Source: Prolixibacter bellariivorans ATCC BAA-1284 (GTDB lineage: Bacteria; Bacteroidota; Bacteroidia; Bacteroidales; Prolixibacteraceae). From it: 64,000 bases of DNA. The notes beneath the pieces were generated by a model, which ran no database searches, was not told where the DNA came from, and worked only from the letters and a program-made list of their open reading frames with translations. The stretch is from NCBI RefSeq assembly GCF_000621705.1, contig NZ_JHXO01000001.1:186001-250000 (forward strand), read 5' to 3'. The position numbers and the translations under genes are program-made. Below are positions 7,816 through 17,450 of the stretch, piece after piece (positions within the stretch are counted from its first letter, which is position 1; each line of letters opens with the position of its first letter).

Positions 7816-10800
7816 ATGACGAGGAAATTCAGGGAATATAAGGAGTTTGATCTATCGCAAATAAACAAGGATGTCCTGAGCTATTGGGAGCAGGACGACA
7901 CGTTCCATAAATCCATGTCGACCCGCGAAGGACGACCGACATTCGTGTTCTACGAAGGTCCACCTTCCGCCAATGGTCAGCCGGGTATTCACCATGTAAT
8001 GGCCCGCGCTATCAAAGATGTTTTTTGTCGCTACAAAACCCAACAGGGTTACCTGGTAAAACGGAAAGCCGGCTGGGATACCCATGGACTTCCGGTTGAA
8101 CTGGGCGTTGAAAAAATGCTGGGCATTACCAAGGAAGACATTGGTAAGAGCATTACCGTTGAGGAATATAACGCTGCCTGCCGCAAAGAGGTGATGAAAT
8201 ACACCGACATGTGGGAAGAGCTGACCCGCAAAATGGGTTACTGGGTGAACATGGACGACCCGTACATCACATACGATAACCGGTACATCGAAACACTTTG
8301 GTGGCTATTGCGCCAGTTGTACGACAAGAATATGTTGTACAAGGGCTACACTATCCAGCCTTATTCGCCGGCTGCCGGGACCGGATTGAGCTCACACGAG
8401 CTGAACCAGCCGGGTTGCTACCGCGATGTGAAGGACACCACCTGTGTGGCTCAGTTCAAGGTCATTCGTGACGAGAATTCGGAGAAGCTTTTCAACGGCG
8501 TCGATACGGAATTATTCTTTATCGCCTGGACCACTACTCCCTGGACGTTGCCTTCTAACACGGCGCTGGCTGTAGGTGAAAAGATTCAGTATGTCCGCGT
8601 AAAAACATTTAATCCTTACACCGGAACTCCGGTAACAGTTATCCTGGCCAAGGATTTGCTGAGAAGCTATTTCCCTGAAAAGAATGAAGAACTTTCGCTG
8701 GATGAATACCAACCCGGCGATAAAAAGATACCCTACCAAATTACTGCCGAGTTTAAAGGCTCCGATTTGGAAGGTTCTGCATATGAGCAATTGATTCCCT
8801 GGGTTAAACCGATGGGGGATGCCTTCCGGGTTATCACCGGTGATTTTGTGACAACGGCCGATGGTACCGGAATTGTGCACATCGCTCCCACGTTCGGTGC
8901 GGATGACGACCGTGTAGCAAAGAGAGCAGGTATTGCCCCGTTGATTCTGATCGACAACGAAGGACGTCGTCAGCCGATGGTGGATAAAAAAGGCCGTTTC
9001 TTCCGCACGGAAGACCTGGACAGCTCTTTTATTAACGAATTTGTTTCTACTGATTTATATGCTGAATATGCCGGCCGGTATGTGAAGAATGCCTACGATG
9101 AGAGTTTGGCTGATGATGACGCAACACTGGATGTGGATATTTCGGTGATGCTGAAGAAGGAAAACAAAGCCTTCCGTGTCGAAAAGCACGAGCACAACTA
9201 TCCGCACTGTTGGCGTACCGATAAACCGGTGCTCTACTACCCGCTCGATTCCTGGTTCATCAAGACGACAGCGGTTCGCGATGATTTGATAGAGCTGAAC
9301 AATACCATCAACTGGAAGCCGAAATCGACCGGAACCGGCCGTTTTGGTAACTGGCTGGAAAACCTGGTTGACTGGAACCTGTCTCGTTCGCGTTACTGGG
9401 GAACTCCGCTGCCAATCTGGAGAACCGAGGATGGTTCGGAAGAGAAATGTATTGGTTCGGTGGAAGAGCTTTACGGAGAAATTGAGAAAGCGGTAGCTGC
9501 CGGATTCATGGATAAGAATCCATATGAAGGATTTGTACCGGGTGATTACTCGAAAGAGAATTACGACAAAATTGATTTGCACCGTCCCTACGTCGATAAC
9601 ATCGTGCTTGTCTCACCGAATGGTGAAAAGATGATGCGCGAGTTGGATTTGATTGATGTTTGGTTCGATTCGGGCGCGATGCCGTTTGCACAGATGCACT
9701 ACCCGTTTGAAAACAAAGAGATTTTTGAACAGGTTTTCCCGGCCGACTTCATTGCTGAAGGTGTTGACCAAACCCGTGGATGGTTCTTTACATTGCATGC
9801 CATTGCTACCATGACGAAAAAGTCGGTAGCATTCAAGAATATTATTTCTAATGGTCTCGTTCTCGATGCCAAAGGAAACAAAATGTCGAAGCGACTCGGC
9901 AATGCAGTCGATCCGTTTGAATCGATTGAAAAATACGGTTCCGATCCGTTGCGGTGGTACATGTTGACCAACTCCCAACCCTGGGACAACCTGAAATTTG
10001 ATATTTCGGGAGTGGAAGAGGTGCGCCGTAAGTTCTTCGGAACGCTGTATAATACCTATAGCTTCTTTTCGCTTTACGCGAATGTAGATGGCTTTACCTA
10101 CAGCGAGCCGGAAGTAGCAGCTGCCGATCGTCCCGAGATTGACCGTTGGATATTGTCGTTGCTGAACAGTTTGGTGCTGGAAGTGAGCGATGCTTTGGAA
10201 AGCTATGAGCCAACCCGTGCCGGACGCGCTATTTCGGAGTTTGTTACCGAGAATTTGTCGAACTGGTACGTACGCCTGAGCCGGAAACGTTTCTGGGGCG
10301 GCGAGTATGGTACCGACAAGATTTCGGCTTACCAGACGCTATACACTTGTTTGGAAACAGTTGCCAAACTGGCTGCTCCTATCGCACCATTTTACATGGA
10401 ACAGCTGTTCCGCGATTTAAATGCGGTGACCGGACGTGATGAAGATATCTCGATTCACCTGACTGAATTCCCAAAAGCAGACAGTTCGCTTATCGACAAA
10501 TCGCTGGAAGAGCGGATGGATATTGCACAAAAGGTTTCTTCCATGATTCTTGGCCTTCGCCGGAAGGAAAAACTGAAAGTGCGTCAGCCGCTGGCGAAAA
10601 TCATGGTTCCGGTGCTGAATGCACATTTCCGTGAGCAATTTGAGGCTGTCCGGGATATTATTTTGACGGAAGTCAACGTTAAGGAAGTAGAGTATATCGA
10701 TGATACAGCTGGTATTATCAAGAAAAAGATAAAACCGAATTTCAAGACGTTAGGTCCGAAGTACGGAAAAATCATGAAGCAGATTGCCGGTGCTATCAAC

Positions 10801-11256
10801 CAGATGACGCAGGATGATATCGCCCGCTTCGAAAAGGAGAATGCTTATGAACTCGCTGTTGGTAACGAAAGCGTTCATCTCGGACTGGAAGATGTGGAAA
10901 TTCTTTCGGAAGATATTCCGGGATGGTTGGTTGCCAGCGAAGGCGGACTGACCGTTGCTTTGGATATCGAAGTGTCGACCGAATTGCGACAGGAAGGAAT
11001 TGCCCGTGAGTTCATCAACCGTATTCAGAATCTCCGCAAGGAAAGCGATTTTGAGGTAACCGATAAGATTAACCTTCAAATTGCCCGCCACGATGAGATT
11101 AATGAAGCGGTCGAAAATTTTAGTGATTACATCAGTAACCAGACATTGGCTTCGAATCTCGAACTGGTGGACGCCATAGAGGATGGAAAGGCCAGACTGG
11201 TTGAGATTGATAAAGGAGTCGAAACCTATATTATGGTTGAGAAAGTGGGAAAATAA
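7816..11256 (+). CDS. ileS: Isoleucyl-tRNA synthetase
   Basis: The 1146-residue class I synthetase charges tRNA-Ile in the cytoplasm. The HIGH-type signature is 'PPSANGQPGIHH' (GIHH near residues 57-60) and the KMSKS loop is 'GNKMSKRLGN' near residue 692. The editing insert (about 200-400) and the anticodon domain with 'NLSNWYVRLSRKRFW' are present. At 1146 residues with no evident C-terminal zinc knuckle, it resembles the longer eukaryote-like IleRS class found in Bacteroidota; some of that class tolerate mupirocin, which is only an inference here. It is followed by the DksA-like gene and lspA, a frequent Bacteroidota order. Confidence 0.98.
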   Translation: MTRKFREYKEFDLSQINKDVLSYWEQDDTFHKSMSTREGRPTFVFYEGPPSANGQPGIHHVMARAIKDVFCRYKTQQGYLVKRKAGWDTHGLPVELGVEKMLGITKEDIGKSITVEEYNAACRKEVMKYTDMWEELTRKMGYWVNMDDPYITYDNRYIETLWWLLRQLYDKNMLYKGYTIQPYSPAAGTGLSSHELNQPGCYRDVKDTTCVAQFKVIRDENSEKLFNGVDTELFFIAWTTTPWTLPSNTALAVGEKIQYVRVKTFNPYTGTPVTVILAKDLLRSYFPEKNEELSLDEYQPGDKKIPYQITAEFKGSDLEGSAYEQLIPWVKPMGDAFRVITGDFVTTADGTGIVHIAPTFGADDDRVAKRAGIAPLILIDNEGRRQPMVDKKGRFFRTEDLDSSFINEFVSTDLYAEYAGRYVKNAYDESLADDDATLDVDISVMLKKENKAFRVEKHEHNYPHCWRTDKPVLYYPLDSWFIKTTAVRDDLIELNNTINWKPKSTGTGRFGNWLENLVDWNLSRSRYWGTPLPIWRTEDGSEEKCIGSVEELYGEIEKAVAAGFMDKNPYEGFVPGDYSKENYDKIDLHRPYVDNIVLVSPNGEKMMRELDLIDVWFDSGAMPFAQMHYPFENKEIFEQVFPADFIAEGVDQTRGWFFTLHAIATMTKKSVAFKNIISNGLVLDAKGNKMSKRLGNAVDPFESIEKYGSDPLRWYMLTNSQPWDNLKFDISGVEEVRRKFFGTLYNTYSFFSLYANVDGFTYSEPEVAAADRPEIDRWILSLLNSLVLEVSDALESYEPTRAGRAISEFVTENLSNWYVRLSRKRFWGGEYGTDKISAYQTLYTCLETVAKLAAPIAPFYMEQLFRDLNAVTGRDEDISIHLTEFPKADSSLIDKSLEERMDIAQKVSSMILGLRRKEKLKVRQPLAKIMVPVLNAHFREQFEAVRDIILTEVNVKEVEYIDDTAGIIKKKIKPNFKTLGPKYGKIMKQIAGAINQMTQDDIARFEKENAYELAVGNESVHLGLEDVEILSEDIPGWLVASEGGLTVALDIEVSTELRQEGIAREFINRIQNLRKESDFEVTDKINLQIARHDEINEAVENFSDYISNQTLASNLELVDAIEDGKARLVEIDKGVETYIMVEKVGK

Positions 11257-11282
11257 TTTCCCCTGTTATCAGCCATGGTAAT

Positions 11283-11315
11283 ATAAGCTGAAAAAAGTTA
11301 TATTAGTCAGCTTAT
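11283..11315 (+). terminator. Possible terminator after ileS
   Basis: A perfect 9-bp stem (ATAAGCTGA 11283-11291 with TCAGCTTAT 11307-11315) lies 26 bp after ileS and is followed by a short T-run. It is AT-rich, so only moderately convincing. Confidence 0.4.
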
Positions 11316-11349
11316 TTTAAGCCTGTATTCACCTTAATACTTTTACATT

Positions 11350-11727
11350 ATGGCTGAAAAAATGCGATATTCAGATGAAGAATTGGCGGAGTTCAAGGAT
11401 ATCATACTGAAGAAACTTGAAAAAGCGAGGAAAGATTACGAGTTGTACCGAAATGCTATAACCCACGGCGACGGAAACGACACGCAAGACACTTCGCCTA
11501 CATTTAAAGTGCTGGAAGAAGGAGCTGCCACGCTTTCGAAAGAAGAAGCCGGAAAACTGGCTCAACGGCAGCAAAAATTTATTCAGCACCTGGAAGCTGC
11601 ATTGATCCGTATAGAGAACAAAACTTACGGTATTTGCCGCGAAACAGGAAAATTAATTTCGAAAGAACGACTGCGTGCCGTTCCTCATGCTACGCTCAGT
11701 ATCGATGCAAAAAACAAGCAACGGTAA
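11350..11727 (+). CDS. DksA/TraR family protein without a complete zinc site
   Basis: The 125-residue protein has the DksA layout: an N-terminal helical hairpin (about 5-85), then 'NKTYGICRETGKLISKERL' and 'RAVPHATLSID', matching the start and end of the DksA zinc-finger region. Only one of the four zinc cysteines (Cys in GIC) remains; the second is Thr and the last two are missing. DksA binds RNA polymerase through its secondary channel and modulates initiation with ppGpp. Cys-poor DksA variants exist and can work without zinc. It sits between ileS and lspA. Confidence 0.88.
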   Translation: MAEKMRYSDEELAEFKDIILKKLEKARKDYELYRNAITHGDGNDTQDTSPTFKVLEEGAATLSKEEAGKLAQRQQKFIQHLEAALIRIENKTYGICRETGKLISKERLRAVPHATLSIDAKNKQR

Positions 11728-11835
11728 TTGGTCGCACAGCGGGAACTGGATGAAAGTTGTAAGAAATAAATGACTTATTTTGTCCGGAGTGGAATTCTAC
11801 GCTCCGGATTTTTTATAATGGTTTGTTGAAAGATT

Positions 11836-12489
11836 ATGGTAATGGGTAAGAAAACCAGCTCGTTGTTGATCGTATTCCTGATTTTACTGGCCGATCAGAC
11901 ATTGAAGTTTTGGGTGAAGACGCATATGATGCTTGGACAGGAGTTTTCCATTTTCGGAAAATGGTTTGTCATTCATTTTGTGGAGAATAACGGAATGGCC
12001 TTTGGGTTTGAGTTTGCCGGAAATTATGGTAAGATTTTTCTGAGTGTTTTCCGTATAGCTGCTGTGGGCGGTATTGGTTGGTACCTGACCAGGCTTTGGA
12101 AGCGAGATGTACCTTTCGGTTTGATTGTCAGTGTTTCCCTTATTATGGCTGGAGCGATTGGCAACATTCTGGACAGCGCATTTTACGGGATGATTTTCAA
12201 CGATAGCTACGGACAGGTGGCCACGCTTTTCCCTCCCGATGGAGGTTATTCAACCTTTTTGCATGGAAGAGTGGTAGATATGCTCTATTTCCCGATTCTT
12301 GAAGGGCATTACCCGATGTGGTTTCCGTTTTGGGGAGGACAACAGTTCATCTTTTTCCGTCCGGTTTTCAACTTAGCCGATTCATCGATTACCATTGGAA
12401 TATTTATGATTCTGCTTTTCTACCGACGTTTTTTTGATCGGCATGAAACGGTCAGTGCTTCGGTTACTCCAACTGAAAATGTTGAATAA
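11836..12489 (+). CDS. lspA: Lipoprotein signal peptidase (signal peptidase II)
   Basis: This 217-residue membrane aspartyl protease cleaves signal peptides of prolipoproteins at the lipobox. The two catalytic Asp residues are visible: D113 in 'AGAIGNILDSAFYG' and D182 in 'FNLADSSITIG'. The conserved 'DQTLKFWVK' near the N-terminus and four membrane spans fit the family; the periplasmic loop is longer than in E. coli LspA, as is usual in Bacteroidota. An internal ATG at 11842 is an alternative start. Several lipoprotein substrates are encoded in this window. A strong terminator follows. Confidence 0.96.
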   Translation: MVMGKKTSSLLIVFLILLADQTLKFWVKTHMMLGQEFSIFGKWFVIHFVENNGMAFGFEFAGNYGKIFLSVFRIAAVGGIGWYLTRLWKRDVPFGLIVSVSLIMAGAIGNILDSAFYGMIFNDSYGQVATLFPPDGGYSTFLHGRVVDMLYFPILEGHYPMWFPFWGGQQFIFFRPVFNLADSSITIGIFMILLFYRRFFDRHETVSASVTPTENVE

Positions 12490-12498
12490 ATGATAAAG

Positions 12499-12526
12499 AA
12501 AAAGCCGGTGTTTAAACCGGCTTTTT
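12499..12526 (+). terminator. Rho-independent terminator after lspA
   Basis: An 11-bp stem (AAAAAGCCGGT with ACCGGCTTTTT) with a 6-nt loop starts 9 bp after the lspA stop. A- and T-runs on both sides make it potentially bidirectional, serving the convergent MORN gene too. Confidence 0.85.
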
Positions 12527-12576
12527 CATTCCATAAGATGTAATCTATTAACCCGAATTTTTGATTCAAAGAATCA

Positions 12577-13035
12577 TTAAAAGGTTCGTTCACTCAGTAA
12601 TTTTCCTTCTGAGCCATATTTTTTCCATGTGCCTGATTTCTCACCATTCACATAATTCATTTCATAAATCAGACTTCCCTGGTCGTCCCAGATTTTCCAT
12701 TCACCATCTTTCTTTCCTTCTTTGTAGTTGGCAACAGCAACTTTCACTCCCTGCCGGTTATAGGTAATCCAGGTACCATCCATTTCGTTGTTCTTATACG
12801 AACAAATTCCTTTCAGTTTACCATCTTCGAAATAGAGTTTTGCTTTTCCATCCTTTAAACCTTCTTTCAGGTTCATTTTCATTTTCGGATTTCCATTATC
12901 GTAGTACTGGGTATATTCGCCTGAATACGGTTTCGAATCGGCGTAGTACGTACCATCAATTTTGCTGATATCCTGTGCGAATGTATTGGGTAAAAGGAAA
13001 AGCAATATCGCGATTAATCCAATCAACTTCTTCAT
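12577..13035 (-). CDS. Secreted MORN-type repeat protein (YwqK-like)
   Basis: The 152-residue protein begins with a signal peptide ('KKLIGLIAILLFLLPNTFAQ'). The mature part is a run of ~22-residue MORN_2-type repeats: 'YYDNGNPKMKMNLKEGLKDG', 'YFEDGKLKGICSYKNNEMDG', 'YNRQGVKVAVANYKEGKKDG' and 'YVNGEKSGTWKKYGSEGK'. Pipelines often label such proteins 'YwqK family antitoxin', but no toxin partner is adjacent and the exported form argues against that role. The function is unknown, probably envelope-associated binding. Confidence 0.85.
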   Translation of the reverse strand: MKKLIGLIAILLFLLPNTFAQDISKIDGTYYADSKPYSGEYTQYYDNGNPKMKMNLKEGLKDGKAKLYFEDGKLKGICSYKNNEMDGTWITYNRQGVKVAVANYKEGKKDGEWKIWDDQGSLIYEMNYVNGEKSGTWKKYGSEGKLLSERTF

Positions 13036-13371
13036 AACAACCTCCTTATCTCTAACATGTTTTATTATGCTAAAGTTAAGTAAAAGTTAACTGAATTGAT
13101 TTTGGGTTAACAGAAAATTAATGTTAAATATTTATTTCAAAATGAAAATTACAAATAAAGAAGAGAGATTATAATGATAGTATTATGGTGCAGTAGTAAT
13201 ACTATAGATAACATAATGTGAATATTGGGCTTTTTTTGTAGGCTTTATTTGCTGTCTTATGTCAGGAATGAGTGGTTGTAAAACGCTGCAACGAGTGCGA
13301 ATTATGTCAGAAAATTCAATAAAAAACCCGTTCCGGGGCAACAGAACGGGTTAGCATGCTAGAAACAAATT
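13036..13371. other. Intergenic region
   Basis: No gene was found in these 336 bp. It is AT-rich and contains a perfect 9-bp inverted repeat (ATAGTATTA 13177-13185, TAATACTAT 13197-13205, 11-bp loop) that could be an operator, and the terminator of the gene to the right. Confidence 0.6.
13325..13352 (-). terminator. Terminator after the small carboxypeptidase-like-domain gene
   Basis: A 9-bp stem (AACCCGTTC with GAACGGGTT), loop 10, is followed in the leftward direction by a U-run (A6 at 13321-13326). It lies about 20 bp past the stop of the gene at 13372. Confidence 0.8.
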
Positions 13372-13728
13372 TTAGTTCGAATTCTTCAGACTAAAATCAA
13401 CTTCATTGGCTTTGGGTGTGAGTTGAATATTTTCGACTGTCGAATTTTCATAAGAAATATAGGAAGCTGTCAATTTGTATTTACCGGGCTTCAAATTGTC
13501 GAAGCTGTATTTTCCATCGAAATCGGTGTAGGCAACTTCGTTGGTTCCGTCGATGGTTACTTTTACGCCGACCAGTGTTTCATTCGTGTTTTTGTCAATT
13601 ACTTCTCCATAGAGTTGGGTTAGTGCGGCAGTGTTACTCGATGCGTTTTCCGACTTACTTTCTTTGTTGGCAGCCATTGCCAAAACTGTGCTTCCAATCA
13701 ATAAAAAGGATAAAACAAATTTTTTCAT
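13372..13728 (-). CDS. Small secreted carboxypeptidase regulatory-like domain protein
   Basis: This 118-residue protein has a signal peptide ('LSFLLIGSTVLAMAAN') and a single beta-sandwich domain: 'LYGEVIDKNTNETLVGVKV', 'TDFDGKYSFDNLKPGKYKLT' and 'SYISYENSTV'. The same domain forms the N-terminus of the neighbouring TonB receptor, including the 'SYISY' motif, so they may share ancestry. It has no catalytic residues or lipobox. It could be a stand-alone periplasmic domain or a remnant of a larger receptor; the intact signal peptide and terminator favour a functional gene. Confidence 0.85.
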   Translation of the reverse strand: MKKFVLSFLLIGSTVLAMAANKESKSENASSNTAALTQLYGEVIDKNTNETLVGVKVTIDGTNEVAYTDFDGKYSFDNLKPGKYKLTASYISYENSTVENIQLTPKANEVDFSLKNSN

Positions 13729-13867
13729 TTCGCTAGTGTTTATTCACAAAGAAAAGTATGGCTAAATAATTACAGAGTGGTTACAAAAAAGTTAAGATCC
13801 GATGAAGATTAGAAGCTTAATTTGAGCATAATTGATTGATTATAATGTTTGTTCATAATGAAAAAAT

Positions 13868-13891
13868 GCCCGCTCTCTTTTGAAAGCGGGC
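13868..13891 (-). terminator. Terminator downstream of the TonB receptor/lipoprotein unit
   Basis: GCCCGCT (13868-13874) pairs with AGCGGGC (13885-13891), with further pairing outside, followed leftward by a U-run (A6 on the plus strand). It lies 136 bp past the stop of the gene at 14027. The 298 bp from 13729 to 14026 hold no gene. Confidence 0.75.
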
Positions 13892-14026
13892 GTTTTCAGG
13901 TCTTAAGAATGAACCAGATCTGGTTGAAGATACTGGTTCACTCATCCTGTTTAGCGCCATCAATTCAGTAGAATTTTACAATTCCGCATGCTGTATAGTT
14001 AAATTGAAAGCGTAAACAGTTATACT

Positions 14027-14512
14027 TTAGTCTTTCAGTTTAAAGTATATTTTGAAATTTTGTTTGGGCCCCTTCTTCTTGCTTCCAACCAAATAGTAGT
14101 TCACTACTTCATATTCCGGGTAGATATTTTTCCACATGAAATAGGCGCTACTATCGCTGCTGGTTGGCTGTTGAAAGGGTAAGCCAAATTTAGTAATGCT
14201 CTGGGGTATGTAATCTACCGGAGGGCTATTCACGATGATTTCAATCAGTTTGTTCTTCTTGAAACGAAATTCAGCAGAGTCCATCGAATTGTAGAGTTGG
14301 ATGAATCTGCGCTGACCGAAATACCAACGGTAATAACTCGTATCAGGTTGAGCATGCAAAAGCTTTTTAACCTCTGTCGTATCCGGATGCCCTTTTATTT
14401 GCGTCGCGTCAAAAATGAGGCTGTTTCCGGACTTATTGTTGCCACAGCCAAATACCAGTGCCGTTAACACGACGAGAATGAAAATTTGAGCAGATTTCTT
14501 CATCTGAATCAT
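14027..14512 (-). CDS. Hypothetical lipoprotein in TonB receptor operon
   Basis: This 161-residue protein has a lipoprotein signal peptide with lipobox 'LVFGC'. The mature part has no family I recognise; 'RWYFGQRRFIQLYNSMDSAEF' (segment about 65-85) and an aromatic-rich C-terminus suggest a compact beta-rich domain. Its start is 3 nt after the stop of the TonB receptor gene (or 12 nt with the alternative ATG at 14503), so it belongs to that operon. It may be a periplasmic partner of the receptor; this rests on context alone. Confidence 0.75.
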   Translation of the reverse strand: MIQMKKSAQIFILVVLTALVFGCGNNKSGNSLIFDATQIKGHPDTTEVKKLLHAQPDTSYYRWYFGQRRFIQLYNSMDSAEFRFKKNKLIEIIVNSPPVDYIPQSITKFGLPFQQPTSSDSSAYFMWKNIYPEYEVVNYYLVGSKKKGPKQNFKIYFKLKD

Positions 14513-14515
14513 GTT

Positions 14516-17347
14516 TTACTGTTTACTTAACCGATAGTTGAAAGTTATTGCATACGTGCGTCCCTGCTGGTATTTGGTGGTGTAGTAAATGTTATCGCCT
14601 AGGGTGATTTGCTCCTTATAGGTATTGTTCAGGAGGTTCTTGGCTTTAAACATCAGCGAACAGCGCTTCGACAGGTCTTTTTTCAGTGTGAAGTTCATGT
14701 CAGGCATAGGCTGCAGATAAATCGACGGAAGGTCAATCTGGTACACAATCAACCGTTTTCCACTTACGTTGAAACTCAGTGTCGATTCCCATCCTTTTTC
14801 AGGATTGTCGTACGATAAACTTCCGTTGAATGTGTAAGGTGCCTGGTTGTACATCGGCCGCGTATCACTTGCGCCCGGGTCCCAACTGCGAATGGCTAGC
14901 AGCTCTGCAGGTGTGACATTGACGTACGAATAGACGTAGGTGAAGTTGGCCGAAACACGGAAGTTTTTTAGTGCTTCGGCGAAGGAACCGAGGTTCTTCC
15001 GAACTTCTACTTCTGCTCCATACAAACTGGACTTATCCACATTTTTGAACTGGAACTGACTGGTTGATCCGCCTGCTCGTGGCAGCTGAGCATTTTCAAT
15101 CGGATTGAAGAACTTTTTGTAGAACAAGCTGGCCGAAAGATATTCTCCCGGACTCGGGAATTTTTCCCAACGCAGGTCGAAGTTGTTCACCAGCGTTCGC
15201 TTCAGCTCCGGGTTACCGTTCTGAATATAACCACCAAAGAAGTCGTAAGTAGCCAGTGGTGCAAACTCTCTGAATGACGGACGGGCGAGCGTTCGGTTGG
15301 CCGAAATGCGAATATTGGTTTTGTCGTTGACGTTGTATGTTAATGCCAGCGACGGAAGGAGATCGTTCGTGTTAATTGTACCAGTCGAATCATTGAAGGC
15401 GCGTAGGTTCATGTCGGTTTTTTCCATTCGCACACCGGCCGTAAGATTCAGTTTTTTAGCAATCGGGCTTTCAATCATCGCATAGGTTGCCAACAATCGC
15501 TGATAGGCATCGAAGTTGTTACCGTCGATGTTTATCATCATCAGGTAATTTTTCAATACACCATCTACATAACCGAGATTTTGGTCCAGGAAGAAGACGC
15601 TGATATCGCCATCGAAGTTTTTGTTTGCCTGAATATTGTACTGGTAAATATTCTCCCGGAATGTACGGTTTTTATACGTATACAATCCGCCAAACTTCAC
15701 TTTCGACTCGCGTCCGCCGAATAATTTTGCCGGAAGGGTAAAATCAAGTTTCGAACTATTGTTGGTCTCTTTCAGATCACGGTAGAAACGTGAAGGACGG
15801 TCGAGGTTTCCCATATAATACAGCGTATCTCCCTGCGGATTGATGGTGTATTGGTTCCTGATCATCCGCGTATCAGGCTGCTTAATGGAAGAGGTGGTAA
15901 ATGAATTGCTCCATTTCACATTCAGGTTGTGCAAGCGAGGAAATACATGTTCACCTCTCAACTGTCCATTCCGGAAAGCTCTTTGCGTATAAGTGATAGC
16001 GCGGTTTTGCAACCGGGTTGTTGAGTCCGGATTTGCGTCCAGCAGGTAACCTTCCTGGTAGCGTGCTTCGCTGGTTCCGCTTTGGTTGGTTAAAAGACTC
16101 AATCCAATTTTGTTGTTACTGTTGAACTTGTAGGAAGTATTAAACATGGCTCCCAACAACACTTCGTCTTCTGATTTTTGCTCTAAGCTGGACGTATGCA
16201 CATCTCTGTTCAGTGTTGTTTGCCCTTCGCTAATACCTTCGTAAGCATTCTGGACTCCATCGGTATAATTTGAATATTTCCGGTTATACGAAAGTCCTAA
16301 AATATATCCGAGTGGTTTATTGAAGAGCTTAACCTGATCACCTACCGAGAAACTGAAACTATGATTCAGGAACTGCGAAGCTTTTCCGGGATTGAACTGC
16401 CTGTTCTTGAATGCTCTGGAAACATTTGTGATTTCTGTTTTATTCATGTACGGATCGGGAAAATCGCTGGCACTGTATTGACTGATTTCTTTTGGCAAAG
16501 CCCGGAAACCGTTGTCGTAACCAAGGAAATCGGTTGGACTTCCCTTTGGAGCCAGGAAATCGCTGTTAAAGTTGGCTTGGGGATTGTATTCAAGCCCCAG
16601 CGAAAAAGTAAGATTAAAGGATGTTGGAAAATCTTTGGTAGTGATATCAACCAATCCGCCGGTAAAATCGCCAGGCAGGTCGGGTGTGAATGTTTTATAT
16701 ACAATAATATTGTCAATCAGGTTAGTGGGGAACAAATCAAGTTGGACCGAGTTTTTATTCGGGTCCAGACTGGGAACATCCGATCCGTTCAGAACCGATT
16801 TACTGTATCGGTCTCCCAAACCTCTGACAAAGACATATTTTCCTGATTCAATGGTAACACCGGTTACCTTTTTTAATGCTCCGGCTGCATCGCTTACGCC
16901 CATGCGCGAAAACTGGTCAGCAGTAATTGCATCGAATAGCTTCGGCGATTTTCGTTGCAAGGTTAGCAGGGCATTTTCACTATTCTTGGCTGCTTTAGCG
17001 GTGATGACTACCTCATTGATTTCGAGATCTGCCGGCTTTAGATGAACGGTGAGTTCTTCGGCTTTGCCCGCTTCTACTTTGACATCACTGATGACGGTAG
17101 TTTGGTATGAAATGTAGGACACCCTGATGTTGTAGGTGCCTGAATTTATATCGTTGAGTGTGGCAATTCCATCAAAATCGGTAATGGTACCTTTTGAGGT
17201 CCCTTCAATCATGACAGTTGCTCCAATCAATGTTTCACCGGTTTTATCGTCAACCACTGTTAACCGGATGGAACCTGTTTGAGCAAAGGCAGTAAAAACA
17301 CTACCAATTACCAACATTAGACTGAATACAGCATGCTTAAAATTCAT
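14516..17347 (-). CDS. TonB-dependent outer membrane receptor
   Basis: The 943-residue protein has a signal peptide ending near 'AFAQ', a carboxypeptidase-like domain (about 25-105, 'LTVVDDKTGETLIGATV'), a plug domain (about 115-250, with 'GALKKVTGVTIESGKYVFVRGLG' and 'TPDLPGDFTGGLVDITTKDFP' as typical segments) and a 22-strand barrel ending in an aromatic-rich strand. No SusD partner is present, so it is not a classical SusCD pair. It lies downstream of a surface beta-helix lipoprotein gene and upstream of a small lipoprotein gene. The Pho genes and Pho-box-like repeats nearby suggest a phosphorus-related ligand (inference). A terminator lies between it and the gene upstream. Confidence 0.93.
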   Translation of the reverse strand: MNFKHAVFSLMLVIGSVFTAFAQTGSIRLTVVDDKTGETLIGATVMIEGTSKGTITDFDGIATLNDINSGTYNIRVSYISYQTTVISDVKVEAGKAEELTVHLKPADLEINEVVITAKAAKNSENALLTLQRKSPKLFDAITADQFSRMGVSDAAGALKKVTGVTIESGKYVFVRGLGDRYSKSVLNGSDVPSLDPNKNSVQLDLFPTNLIDNIIVYKTFTPDLPGDFTGGLVDITTKDFPTSFNLTFSLGLEYNPQANFNSDFLAPKGSPTDFLGYDNGFRALPKEISQYSASDFPDPYMNKTEITNVSRAFKNRQFNPGKASQFLNHSFSFSVGDQVKLFNKPLGYILGLSYNRKYSNYTDGVQNAYEGISEGQTTLNRDVHTSSLEQKSEDEVLLGAMFNTSYKFNSNNKIGLSLLTNQSGTSEARYQEGYLLDANPDSTTRLQNRAITYTQRAFRNGQLRGEHVFPRLHNLNVKWSNSFTTSSIKQPDTRMIRNQYTINPQGDTLYYMGNLDRPSRFYRDLKETNNSSKLDFTLPAKLFGGRESKVKFGGLYTYKNRTFRENIYQYNIQANKNFDGDISVFFLDQNLGYVDGVLKNYLMMINIDGNNFDAYQRLLATYAMIESPIAKKLNLTAGVRMEKTDMNLRAFNDSTGTINTNDLLPSLALTYNVNDKTNIRISANRTLARPSFREFAPLATYDFFGGYIQNGNPELKRTLVNNFDLRWEKFPSPGEYLSASLFYKKFFNPIENAQLPRAGGSTSQFQFKNVDKSSLYGAEVEVRKNLGSFAEALKNFRVSANFTYVYSYVNVTPAELLAIRSWDPGASDTRPMYNQAPYTFNGSLSYDNPEKGWESTLSFNVSGKRLIVYQIDLPSIYLQPMPDMNFTLKKDLSKRCSLMFKAKNLLNNTYKEQITLGDNIYYTTKYQQGRTYAITFNYRLSKQ

Positions 17348-17450
17348 AATAAATCTGTTAAATTCTGAGATTGAGTAAGGGAAGGACTAGCTAAGTTGGT
17401 TTGTTATTAAGGTGTTTTTATGTAAAGGTTTTGTCACATGTTATTTTAAA

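Noticed and set aside
12577-13035. YwqK-type antitoxin of a toxin-antitoxin pair
   Set aside because: The protein has a signal peptide and no toxin-like neighbour; the MORN repeats alone do not support that role.
13177-13205. Perfect 9-bp AT-rich inverted repeat as an operator
   Set aside because: Short AT-rich palindromes are common in such intergenic DNA, and no regulator or second copy supports it.
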